From: JAAYOS01 sp050950785
GTDB taxonomy: Bacteria; Bacillota; Clostridia; Oscillospirales; JAAYOS01
Length of the DNA stretch: 64,000 nucleotides
Assembly: GCA_050950785.1 (NCBI GenBank)
Contig: JBMNIG010000007.1
Coordinates: 62,001-126,000 of the forward strand
Reading direction: 5' to 3'
The notes under the pieces are model-generated. The model was given only the letters and a program-made list of their open reading frames with translations. It was not told the DNA's origin and did not search any database. Numbering within the stretch: position 1 is the stretch's first letter; the number at the start of each line of letters is the position of its first letter. Below, piece after piece: positions 56,173-64,000 of the stretch. Both the position numbers and the translations under genes were made by a program.

Positions 56173-57081
56173 ATGTCAAAAGTTCCGTTTTTCAAAGCAG
56201 AAGAAATCATGCCCCGCGTATGGAAGATACAATATGATTTTATTGTTGAAAGTGAAGTTCCTGTTTTTACATATCTATTAGAAGGCAAGGATTATGCTCT
56301 TGTTATAGATACCATGTATGGCTATGGGAACTTGCGAGCTTTCTGTGAAACAATAACTGATAAGCCGTTGAAGTTGGTAAATACGCACTTCCACTTCGAT
56401 CATACGGGTGGTAACTATGATTTCGATGCGTGCTATATTCATCCACTAGATATTCCGTATTTGTATTCCGATCAACCGGCGACAAAAGAACAGCTGCTGG
56501 AGCGTGCTCGAAATGCATCCCGACCGGAATACAAAGATTTGCTCACAACAGATGACTTCACACCGGAACGCCCTATCAAGGTATATCCAATATATGATGG
56601 TGACATTTTTGACCTTGGTGACAGGCAGATCGAAGTAATTGGAGTTGGCGGTCATTCCCCGGGAAGTATAGTACTACTGGACCGTAAAATCCGGGCTGTT
56701 TATTCCGGTGACGCATGCAACTCAAACACTTTGCTCGGTTTTGGAGTTTCATTATCAGTGGAAGAATACCTGAAAAACTTGCTTCATCTTAAGAAGTTTC
56801 AGCCTGAGTTTGATGTAATGTACGGAGGACATCAGATTTTAGACGCCAGTATAGTCGATGAAGGCATCGAACTTTGTGCCAGAGTAATAGCCGGAACAGA
56901 TGACCGAGAAGTAAGACCCGGCATTGCTAACCTAATGTTTACATATGGTGCAAAGAATGATCCCCAGACAAGACGACGTGTTGATGGTAAGAGCTTCAAC
57001 ATTGCATACGATCCGGACAATATTTTGAAGAAACCCCACGCACCGCAGGTTATAACAAATAAGTCTGTTTCACGGTTTTAA
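56173..57081 (+). CDS. Metallo-beta-lactamase-fold hydrolase
   Basis: 302 residues. The metal site is THFHFDHTGGNYD with later histidines in GVGGHSPGSIVLLD and MYGGHQ, and an aspartate in AVYSGDACN. This is the glyoxalase-II-like arrangement. AGGAG precedes ATG 56173. It lies 71 bp after the GH106-like gene, so they are probably co-transcribed; it may act on a sugar-derived lactone or ester (inference). Confidence 0.85.
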   Translation: MSKVPFFKAEEIMPRVWKIQYDFIVESEVPVFTYLLEGKDYALVIDTMYGYGNLRAFCETITDKPLKLVNTHFHFDHTGGNYDFDACYIHPLDIPYLYSDQPATKEQLLERARNASRPEYKDLLTTDDFTPERPIKVYPIYDGDIFDLGDRQIEVIGVGGHSPGSIVLLDRKIRAVYSGDACNSNTLLGFGVSLSVEEYLKNLLHLKKFQPEFDVMYGGHQILDASIVDEGIELCARVIAGTDDREVRPGIANLMFTYGAKNDPQTRRRVDGKSFNIAYDPDNILKKPHAPQVITNKSVSRF

Positions 57082-57104
57082 ACAACTTAAGTCATAAAAA
57101 AACA

Positions 57105-57139
57105 GTCGGCTGCAAGTCATTTTGCGGCCGATTATTTTT
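57105..57139 (+). terminator. Intrinsic terminator after the MBL-fold gene
   Basis: Stem 57105-57115 with 57122-57132 (GTCGGCTGCAA / TTGCGGCCGAT), followed by a T-rich run. The A-run on the other side may let it also serve the gene at 57309. Confidence 0.75.
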
Positions 57140-57308
57140 AAGCAGCAAAACATTTGCGGGGATAGTTGATTCCGAACAGCTTCAAGTTAATGTGTGTAAA
57201 AAGCGTGAAGGTTGGTGCTACATCGCTCTCGTGAGCAATTATTGTTTTAAATTTGGGCCGCCAAATAAAACGTGGCAGCCCATTCATCTCGATTATAGTT
57301 GGTATCAG

Positions 57309-58241
57309 TTATGAATCTTTATCCGGGAAATTAATAGCGAGTTTAGCATAGAAATCTTCCAAAGTCATACGCGAATCGATTGTATTATATACACGTATTT
57401 CACGGTATCCGGTGTCATGAATATATGTCATATCCGGCGCAATGCGGGGTGCAGGAATGAGATCAAAAATGTCGGTCTTTTCTTGCTCTACCAGTAGAAC
57501 CGTTACTGTTGGCTGGTCACCCAAGCCCCAACTTTCACCGTGAGGCCAATGTGGGATGTTAGCCAGTTTATTATTTAATTCTACCATCTGTGTAAACAGG
57601 TAGTTTCCGATTTTTCCGTAGGGCTTGACTCTGTGTTGAAGCTCAGCCAAAGTTACCGACATGGACTTGTAAGCATTAATGGGAACCTGCCAAAAAGGCA
57701 TTGTTGATGCCATTACTACGTTTGCCGCGTTGATGTCTTGTTTGAGGTTAAACTCAAAACCGCCATTCGGATATTCTCCGCCGCCGATCCAAACTGCCGT
57801 CATGCGATCGCAAATTTTTGGCTCTGTAAGAATTGCTGCTGCAAGATCGGTGATCGCACCTTGAAATACAACATACAAAGGACGTGGGTCATCATCGCGC
57901 ATAGCTTCGTCAATGATGAATTGTGCACCTTCGCTCATAAGCGGAGTTTTTTCATCCGGCAACGGACTCGATACTCCTTTATAAACAGGAACCTCGCCCT
58001 TTATCCCCATTAGATCCATGACTTTGATGATCTCATCATAACTGGCCTGCACTGTCTGACCTTTCCCATATCTGGGACTTAATTCAAAGTGGCCAGCAAT
58101 GATCCCACGCACTATAAACTTTGGAGTCATGAGATGGTGTGCCAGGGCGAACTGATCATCTGCTTCATTTGCGCAGTCGGTGTGGACTATGACTCTAACT
58201 TTCTTTGATTCAGGAACGTCGAAAGCAAGCTTAAACTTCAT
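57309..58241 (-). CDS. Nucleoside-hydrolase-like protein
   Basis: 310 residues. The calcium-binding signature appears as VIVHTDCANEADDQFALAHHL (usual form DTD.....DD), with a later aspartate region in VVFQGAITDLAAAIL and IWIGGGEYPNGG. These resemble inosine-uridine nucleoside hydrolases and related DUF1593-type proteins found among glycosidases. The position beside polysaccharide genes suggests a ribosyl or other glycoside substrate rather than nucleoside salvage (inference). Confidence 0.75.
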   Translation of the reverse strand: MKFKLAFDVPESKKVRVIVHTDCANEADDQFALAHHLMTPKFIVRGIIAGHFELSPRYGKGQTVQASYDEIIKVMDLMGIKGEVPVYKGVSSPLPDEKTPLMSEGAQFIIDEAMRDDDPRPLYVVFQGAITDLAAAILTEPKICDRMTAVWIGGGEYPNGGFEFNLKQDINAANVVMASTMPFWQVPINAYKSMSVTLAELQHRVKPYGKIGNYLFTQMVELNNKLANIPHWPHGESWGLGDQPTVTVLLVEQEKTDIFDLIPAPRIAPDMTYIHDTGYREIRVYNTIDSRMTLEDFYAKLAINFPDKDS

Positions 58242-58538
58242 GGTTATCCCCCTTGTATTATGCTCGTATTATAAGTAGATAGTATCAATTATAGTGTTTA
58301 TAGCACGATATAGCAATGACCTATGTTGTCTAATAATACATATTGACCTTAGTCTTTTGAAGATTTCACATTGAGACCATAGCGATAAGTTTTCGTATAC
58401 AGGCGATAACTCGATTTCTTTATTTCCTGCGAGGAAACTATAATTTTGACCACCCGGTCTTGTTGCAAGATATAATACCATGTATATGCGCATTGCGTTA
58501 TGCAGAATGTAAGGTGGTAAAACAAAAGAAGGACAAAA

Positions 58539-58567
58539 TTGACCTTCGACAAACACCTGTGTATAAT
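58539..58567 (+). promoter_or_regulatory. Sigma-A-type promoter for the YwlG-family gene
   Basis: TTGACC (58539-58544), 17-bp spacer, TATAAT (58562-58567), 17 bp before the start codon, so the leader is very short. The rest of the 58242-58584 gap shows no gene. Confidence 0.75.
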
Positions 58568-58584
58568 CAATATGGGGTGATCAT

Positions 58585-59133
58585 ATGTTAAATAAAATAA
58601 AGCAAGACGTTGAAAAGGCATTGCTTGAGCTGTTAGAAGTTGCAAATCTGAAAGAGAATGATTTGTTTGTTGTGGGATGCTCTTCCAGTGAAGTTGCAGG
58701 GCACAAAATTGGGTCTGCTTCAAGTGTAGAAATAGGGGAAGCAATTTTTTCAGCGATATACCCAATACTCAAGGAACGGGACATATATCTGGCTGCGCAG
58801 TGCTGTGAGCACCTAAACCGGGCACTGATTCTAGAGGAAGAAGTAGCAAGTTTCTATCGTTATCCCGAAGTAAATGTAGTACCACAGCCGAGTGCTGGCG
58901 GGTCATTTGCAACTGCTGTATATAAAGGACTAGAAAACCCAGTTGCGGTTGAAGCAATACAGGCAAAAGCAGGTATGGATATTGGTGATACACTGATTGG
59001 AATGCACTTAGCGCCTGTAGCTGTCCCGGTCAGGGTAAGTATTAAATCAATCGGACGAGCAAATCTTGTCTGTGCGAAGACAAGGAGAAAACTGATTGGC
59101 GGCAGCCGCGCACAGTATGATCAAAAAAATTGA
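58585..59133 (+). CDS. YwlG/TIGR01440 family protein (UPF0340)
   Basis: 182 residues, the usual length. Family marks are LFVVGCSSSEVAGHKIGSASSVEIG, AAQCCEHLNRALILEEE, VPQPSAGGSFATAVYKGL and DIGDTLIGMHLAPVAVPVR. It is widely conserved in Bacillota; its biochemical role is not established. ATG 58585 follows GGGGTG. Confidence 0.92.
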   Translation: MLNKIKQDVEKALLELLEVANLKENDLFVVGCSSSEVAGHKIGSASSVEIGEAIFSAIYPILKERDIYLAAQCCEHLNRALILEEEVASFYRYPEVNVVPQPSAGGSFATAVYKGLENPVAVEAIQAKAGMDIGDTLIGMHLAPVAVPVRVSIKSIGRANLVCAKTRRKLIGGSRAQYDQKN

Positions 59134-59170
59134 GATAACAAAATTGCTTGTAATTTAACACTTCGTTCGA

Positions 59171-59199
59171 TTGACAAAGCATGTCCTGATTTGTATAAT
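59171..59199 (+). promoter_or_regulatory. Consensus sigma-A promoter for the purine operon
   Basis: TTGACA (59171-59176), exactly 17 bp, TATAAT (59194-59199): a perfect consensus, directly before the riboswitch. Confidence 0.85.
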
Positions 59200-59209
59200 A
59201 TATTCGACA

Positions 59210-59312
59210 ATATAAGAGGTCCATATGACTGACGGAAGTGGAGCACCACATGGAGTATGGGTCTGAAGACGCCGACCGTCTGGGCAGCATCAAGCAGCTC
59301 AGGCGTTTTGTT
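59210..59312 (+). ncRNA. ZTP (pfl) riboswitch
   Basis: The sequence has the ZTP aptamer signature: GACTGACGGAAGTGGAG.ACCAC near 59227-59250, a variable linker, and GCCGACCGTCTGGGCAGC at 59271-59288, forming the conserved pseudoknot elements. Downstream, AGACGCC (59267-59273) can pair with GGCGTTTT (59302-59309) as a terminator competing with the aptamer. Ligand ZMP/ZTP is AICAR-phosphate, the substrate of the enzymes encoded below, so accumulation would switch the operon on. Recognised by eye. Confidence 0.82.
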
Positions 59313-59448
59313 ATATTTGTTTACATAATAAAGTGTAACGAATATGCAAACTTCAACAAAAATCGCATCAAGTAATGAAGCATACTGTTATAATAGGTTG
59401 GGGAATACTGTTGAAACACTATTAAATAAATGGAGGGTTGTAAGCAAT

Positions 59449-60160
59449 ATGAACGCAAATGAAAGAAGGCTTGCGGAAAATACTTACCCGGGCCGCGGGA
59501 TCGTTGTGGGTATGACACCTGACGGCAAAAACCTTGTCCAGATCTATTGGATAATGGGCAGGAGCGAAAACAGCAGAAACAGGATTTTCGTGCGTGAAGG
59601 TGATAATGTAAAGACCAGGGCCTTTGTTGAAAGCAAAATGACCGATCCTTCGCTTATTATCTATTATCCGGTGCGCACAGTCGGAAACGTTCACATTGTT
59701 ACAAACGGAGACCAAACAGATACGATAGCATCGTACATAAGTGATGGAAAGACTTTCGAGGAAGCGCTCCTTACTCGACAATATGAACCTGATGTGCCAA
59801 ACTATACGCCACGTATATCAGCGGCCATATTATACAACGGGGACAGCTCGAGAGTTTGTCATGTCAATACTGAAAACGGTAGGAAACGACCCATCTGCCG
59901 AAAAAAAGGAGTTTTACACATACAGCAAGTTTGTTCCGGGCGAAGGAAGATGTATCCACACATATATGGAGGATGGAAATCCCCTACCATCTTTTGAGGG
60001 TGAACCGTACAAAGTTGCATTAGGCAACGATCCCGACGTTACAGCCAAGCGCTATTGGAACATGCTAAATGAAGATAACAGAGTGGCGCTGCTTGTTAAG
60101 TATATAGATATTGAGACCGGAAGCGCAGATATTCGAATTATCAATAGGTTTGTCGATTGA
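59449..60160 (+). CDS. purO: IMP cyclohydrolase, PurO type, with apparent frameshift
   Basis: ATG 59449 (GGAGGG upstream) gives NTYPGRGIVVGMTPDGKNLVQIYWIMGRSENSRNRIF.., the N-terminus of archaeal-type PurO/IMP_cyclohyd, which closes FAICAR to IMP. The frame is lost near 59850 (..AAILYNGDSS) and continues one base over as EFVMSILKTVGNDPSAEKKEFYTYSKFVPGEGR.. to the stop at 60160. Dropping one base in TCGAGAG gives about 236 residues, a plausible full length. Either a sequencing error or a true mutation. It is co-transcribed with the AICAR transformylase, which lacks its own cyclohydrolase domain. Confidence 0.82.
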
Positions 60161-60329
60161 TTTAATTTGAAGGATTATTTTTTGATTTGCTGATTGTTTG
60201 TAGCCAATCAAATTTTCCTTCGTGACGATTTACTCCGGTATCATATATAAAAACACTGGATGTCTATAATGCTTTGATAAAAGCAGTTATGAAAATCATT
60301 TATAAACAGCTGAAAGGAAGGGTGCAAAA

Positions 60330-61502
60330 GTGAACAGCTTGACACTGAAGTATGGCTGCAATCCCAATCAGAAGCCTGCAAGAGTTTTTGTGGCGAAAGG
60401 TGATCTTCCAATAGAAGTGCTTAACGGAAAACCAGGTTATATCAACTTGCTTGACGCGCTGAATGGCTATCAGCTTGTCCGCGAGTTAAAGGAAGCCACC
60501 GGCTATCCGGCTGCAACATCATTCAAACATGTAAGCCCTGCAGGCGCTGCTATCGGACTTCCGCTAACCGATACACTCAAAAAGATATATTTTGTTGAGA
60601 ATAAAGAGCTCTCGCCTTTGGCTTCGGCATATGCACGCGCAAGGGGAGCGGATAGGATGTCGTCATATGGTGACTATATCGCACTAAGCGACATTTGTGA
60701 TAAGGAGACAGCAACTATTATTTCGCCCGAAGTGTCAGATGGCATTATCGCACCCGGATACACGGATGAAGCACTGGCCATACTGAAGCGTAAACGTAAA
60801 GGAAACTATAATATAATCCAAATTGATGAAAATTACGTACCCAAACCTATCGAGCACAAGGATGTATATGGAGTGACTTTTGAGCAGAAGCGCAATGATT
60901 ATAAGATTGACGACAGCGCGTTTCAGAACATTGTCACATCGAACAAAAACTTGACTGATGAGGCTAAGCGGGATCTGATCATTTCTCTTATAACTCTGAA
61001 ATATACTCAGTCAAATTCAGTTTGTTATACTTACGATGGACAAGCTATCGGTATTGGAGCTGGTCAGCAATCTCGAATCCACTGCAATAGACTGGCTGGC
61101 AGCAAAGCAGACACCTGGTTTCTAAGACAGCATGAAAAAACACTTAGCTTGAAGTTTAAGAAGGGCATAGGACGTGCCAACCGCGACAATGCAATCGATG
61201 TCTATCTGTCGGAATACTGGGAGGACCTACTCTTGACCAAGGAATGGAAGGATATTTTTGAAGAGAAGCCTGAGCCATTTACTAGCGAGGAAAAGAGGGA
61301 GTGGCTCAAAAATATCAGCGGTGTATCTCTTGGATCGGATGCATTTTTCCCGTTCAGCGACAACATAGAAAGAGCAAAGAGAAGCGGCGTAAGCTTTATT
61401 GCACAACCCGGAGGATCTATCAGAGATGACGCTGTAATTGAGGCTTGTGATAAATACGGAATGGTTATGGCCTTTACGGGAATGCGCCTGTTCCACCATT
61501 AA
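60330..61502 (+). CDS. purH: Stand-alone AICAR formyltransferase
   Basis: 390 residues, matching only the transformylase domain of PurH; the MGS-like cyclohydrolase domain is absent. The catalytic Lys-His pair is in AATSFKHVSPAGAA, with the conserved YTQSNSVCYTYDGQAIGIGAGQQSRIHC and SDAFFPFSDNIERA segments. It formylates AICAR to FAICAR, and PurO encoded just upstream would complete the step to IMP. GTG 60330 follows AAGGAAGGG. Confidence 0.93.
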   Translation: MNSLTLKYGCNPNQKPARVFVAKGDLPIEVLNGKPGYINLLDALNGYQLVRELKEATGYPAATSFKHVSPAGAAIGLPLTDTLKKIYFVENKELSPLASAYARARGADRMSSYGDYIALSDICDKETATIISPEVSDGIIAPGYTDEALAILKRKRKGNYNIIQIDENYVPKPIEHKDVYGVTFEQKRNDYKIDDSAFQNIVTSNKNLTDEAKRDLIISLITLKYTQSNSVCYTYDGQAIGIGAGQQSRIHCNRLAGSKADTWFLRQHEKTLSLKFKKGIGRANRDNAIDVYLSEYWEDLLLTKEWKDIFEEKPEPFTSEEKREWLKNISGVSLGSDAFFPFSDNIERAKRSGVSFIAQPGGSIRDDAVIEACDKYGMVMAFTGMRLFHH

Positions 61503-61580
61503 AGATAATCTAAAGATACTCAGTATACCTCGATAGTGTGCCCCGATAATATTTTGATATCATTTATTTAGTATCAATAA

Positions 61581-61673
61581 AATATCCTGTAACATTTGCG
61601 ACTATCCTGTGTCACTTCAAACTAATGCAAACTACAGCGAGTGAGACAACTAATGCAAGTGGGACAGGATATT
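61581..61673. repeat. 93-bp element with terminal inverted repeats (IS-end-like scar)
   Basis: It begins AATATCCTGT and ends ACAGGATATT. The internal sub-repeats ATCCTGTGTCACTT and AAGTGGGACAGGAT, and two copies of CTAATGCAA, look like the left and right ends of one element pressed together without its genes. The remainder of the 61503-62078 gap is A/T-rich with no supported gene. Confidence 0.5.
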
Positions 61674-62078
61674 ATTTTAATAATATTGATGAAAAAGGTA
61701 TTATATTTCCCTAAAATGTCGCATATTACTTAACTATGTGGCGAAAAAATAAGCAAGTAACAATTTCTCATGCTTGATTTGCATGTGCAAGTTCTATATA
61801 ATAGAAAAGGATTCTAGAAGTAGGCTCTATGTATATAACTTTTTTACTATATACTTTGGACAGATGATATTGACCGGTCACATGTTACATAAAGTGATTA
61901 CAGAACAGCTTTGGCCCGGCAATCATACAATAATATTGCTATATGTTGAGCTATTTTTGAACCAGTTGATAAGCTGTTGTATATAAAAGTGTATTTATAT
62001 TAACACCCGTTCAAGCTTACCGACATAAGATTGGTAAGCTATGATTTTAGAAAAATATATTGTGATCGAGGGAAATCG

Positions 62079-64000
62079 ATGCAAAATTTATTAGGTATAG
62101 ATGTTGGATCAACAACCGTAAAGGCGGTCGTTGCGGATAGTTCCCTAAATATCCGTTATAAAAGATATGAACGGCACAATGCTCGTGTGCAGGAGATACT
62201 GCTTGAAATCCTGCGTGAGATCAGGGAGGAATTTGGGCCTGTTTCGGTGAAAGCCGCTGTGACCGGGTCGGCCGGACTCGGCATTTCCCAGCGCGCCGAT
62301 CTGCCGTTTGTGCAGGAGGTTGTGGCGTCAACCAGTGCCATCGAGCGTTTGCTGCCCGGAACTGATGCTGCCATTGAGCTTGGTGGAGAAGACGCAAAGA
62401 TCATATTCTTTGGTCGTGTCCCGGAGCAGCGAATGAACGGAACTTGCGCGGGTGGAACCGGGGCTTTTATCGATCAGATGGCAACTCTTATGGATGTCAC
62501 AGTCGATCAGTTAAACGAACTTGCTGCAGAGCACAGCAAGATATACCCCATAGCATCAAGGTGTGGAGTGTTTGCAAAGTCGGATGTCCAACCTTTACTA
62601 AACCAAGGTGCAAGCCGAGAGGATATAGCCGCATCCATTTTGCAGGCAGTTGTAAATCAGACCATAGCAGGGCTTGCTCAAGGTAGAAAAATTGAAGGAA
62701 ATGTTGCGTTTTTGGGAGGTCCCCTGGCCTTTATTCCGCAACTGCGCAGACGTTTTATTGAGACGCTAAAGCTGACGGATGAACAGGTACGTTTTCCCGA
62801 AAACGCTGAGTATTTTGTTGCCCTCGGCTGTGCTGCAGAGGCGCAAATATTTGATGAAAAGTCATTGGATAGCATCATTGAAAAGTTAGAGCTTGCTGAA
62901 GATGATCGTCAAACAGCAGTACTGCAGCCGCTTTTTGAATCGGAAGCGGAATACGAAGATTTCCTTCAGCGCCATAGCAAAGCCACAGCTCCTACGGCAG
63001 ATCCAAAGGAATATGAGGGTATTGCATGGCTTGGAATAGACGCAGGCTCTACCACAACTAAACTTGTTTTGATGACTGACGACTGCCGCCTGTTATACAC
63101 CTATTATGCACCAAACAAAGGCAACCCCGTTCAGGTGCTTCATGATGAGCTTTTACAGGTGCGCAGATTGTGTGGGGACAAAATACAAATAGCCGGAACG
63201 GCTGTTACCGGCTATGGTGAAGAGCTGATGGTCAACGCTTTTGGTGCAGACCTCGGCATTGTTGAGACCATGGCCCACTATTATGCTGCAAGATATTTTG
63301 ATCCCGAAGTGGATTATATAATAGACATCGGCGGACAGGACATGAAATGCTTCCGCATTCGAAACGGAGCTATTGACTCCATAATGCTCAATGAAGCATG
63401 CTCATCGGGTTGCGGTTCCTTTATTGAAACATTTGCAAAGGCAATTGGATACAGCGCTGAGGAATTTGCAAAGCTGGGCCTTTTCAGCAAGAAGCCATCT
63501 GATCTGGGCTCCCGCTGCACAGTGTTTATGAATTCATCTGTAAAGCAGGCTCAAAAAGAGGGTGCCACGGTTGAAGATATTTCGGCTGGCCTTTCAGTAT
63601 CTGTAGTAAAGAATGCGCTATATAAGGTCATTCGCGTTGTCGACCCGAAAGAGCTGGGCCAGCATGTTGTGGTGCAGGGCGGCACATTCCTAAATGATGC
63701 GATCCTTCGTGCATTTGAGCGTGAACTTGGATGCCATGTGACACGTCCGCAGATTGCAGGTCTGATGGGCGCATTTGGCTGCGCTCTATATGCAAAGGAG
63801 AAAGCTACTAAAGTTTCCAGCATACTGACTCTGAAAGAGCTTGAAAACTTTGAACACACTTCTTCTGCAGCAGTCTGTAGGCTTTGTCCCAACCAGTGCA
63901 CACTTACTATCAACCGATTTAGCGGCGGACGCCGATTTATCACAGGCAACAAGTGCGAGAGGGGAGCCGGACAAAAGCGTAATGCTGAGAAGCTTCCCAA
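62079..64000 (+). CDS. 2-hydroxyacyl-CoA dehydratase activator-like protein, tandem BcrAD/BadFG domains (partial)
   Basis: ATG 62079 (GAGGGA upstream) opens a frame that runs off the window after 640 codons. Two ASKHA ATPase domains are seen: LLGIDVGSTTVKAVV at the start and IAWLGIDAGSTTTKLVLM about 310 residues later, each followed by GTCAGGTGAFIDQMA or ACSSGCGSFIETFA (cluster-binding cysteines) and a LGG / IGGQDMK motif. The end is entering the next domain (CRLCPNQCTL). Proteins of this plan exceed 1,400 residues and carry a DUF2229/HgdB-like part. Such activators use ATP and a [4Fe-4S] cluster to deliver a high-energy electron to a dehydratase; substrate unknown. Confidence 0.9.
   Translation, partial: MQNLLGIDVGSTTVKAVVADSSLNIRYKRYERHNARVQEILLEILREIREEFGPVSVKAAVTGSAGLGISQRADLPFVQEVVASTSAIERLLPGTDAAIELGGEDAKIIFFGRVPEQRMNGTCAGGTGAFIDQMATLMDVTVDQLNELAAEHSKIYPIASRCGVFAKSDVQPLLNQGASREDIAASILQAVVNQTIAGLAQGRKIEGNVAFLGGPLAFIPQLRRRFIETLKLTDEQVRFPENAEYFVALGCAAEAQIFDEKSLDSIIEKLELAEDDRQTAVLQPLFESEAEYEDFLQRHSKATAPTADPKEYEGIAWLGIDAGSTTTKLVLMTDDCRLLYTYYAPNKGNPVQVLHDELLQVRRLCGDKIQIAGTAVTGYGEELMVNAFGADLGIVETMAHYYAARYFDPEVDYIIDIGGQDMKCFRIRNGAIDSIMLNEACSSGCGSFIETFAKAIGYSAEEFAKLGLFSKKPSDLGSRCTVFMNSSVKQAQKEGATVEDISAGLSVSVVKNALYKVIRVVDPKELGQHVVVQGGTFLNDAILRAFERELGCHVTRPQIAGLMGAFGCALYAKEKATKVSSILTLKELENFEHTSSAAVCRLCPNQCTLTINRFSGGRRFITGNKCERGAGQKRNAEKLP

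Noticed and set aside
61774..61986. 70-codon frame before the dehydratase activator
   Set aside because: A/T-rich, no ribosome site and no family resemblance; treated as non-coding.
1..64000. CRISPR arrays, tRNA and rRNA genes
   Set aside because: No regularly spaced repeats, no cloverleaf with a CCA-type end and no rRNA-like sequence were seen by eye; a dedicated scan was not possible.

Overview
This window looks like the chromosome of an anaerobic, spore-forming member of the Bacillota (class Clostridia). The grounds are a LysM/GH18 spore-cortex-type hydrolase, a Clostridia-style rpmG-secE-nusG-rplKAJL block with an L10 leader, DegV proteins, a 2-hydroxyacyl-CoA dehydratase activator, AGGAGG ribosome sites and frequent TTG/GTG starts. 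Several glycosidases, a carboxylesterase and LplA-type sugar-binding lipoproteins suggest growth on plant-type polysaccharides. I cannot name the species.

Layout. 1-4250: tail of a TIM-barrel isomerase-like gene, ruvX, a cortex-hydrolase-like gene, a structured non-coding stretch and an IS256-type element. 4473-21410: a large co-oriented cluster broken by insertion sequences. Its surviving parts are two small membrane proteins (one cut by a truncated IS1182-type copy), a binding protein with a C-terminal membrane anchor, a half-size ABC exporter split by two tandem IS1182-type copies, a cytoplasmic subtilase, MalF- and MalG-like permeases, a HlyD-type adaptor and a MacB-type permease. An IS110 element, itself split by an IS30 element, lies between the subtilase and the permeases. 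Removing the insertions restores the exporter and the IS110 transposase exactly in frame. This mix of importer-type, exporter-type and protease genes is the best candidate here for an undescribed (peptide export or maturation?) system.

21583-26173: an MBL-fold protein and the ribosomal/transcription block, with a one-base frameshift in rplK and no rpoB after rplL. 26249-32986: a decayed response regulator, a complete two-component system, two overlapping DegV genes and an XRE regulator. 33399-58241: carbohydrate region with three LplA-type binding proteins, two AraC-type regulators, GH2, a GH106-like enzyme, an esterase, an MBL protein and a nucleoside-hydrolase-like protein. Inside it, 38922-53192 is bounded by two directly repeated ISL3-type elements and an outer 8-bp direct repeat, the structure of a 14.3-kb composite transposon. 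It sits between the GH2 stop codon and the GH2 terminator.

58585-64000: a YwlG-family protein, then a purine operon (PurO-type IMP cyclohydrolase, frameshifted, and stand-alone AICAR transformylase) behind a consensus promoter and a ZTP riboswitch. Last come an IS-end-like repeat and the start of a large dehydratase activator that runs off the window. No tRNA, rRNA or CRISPR array was seen.
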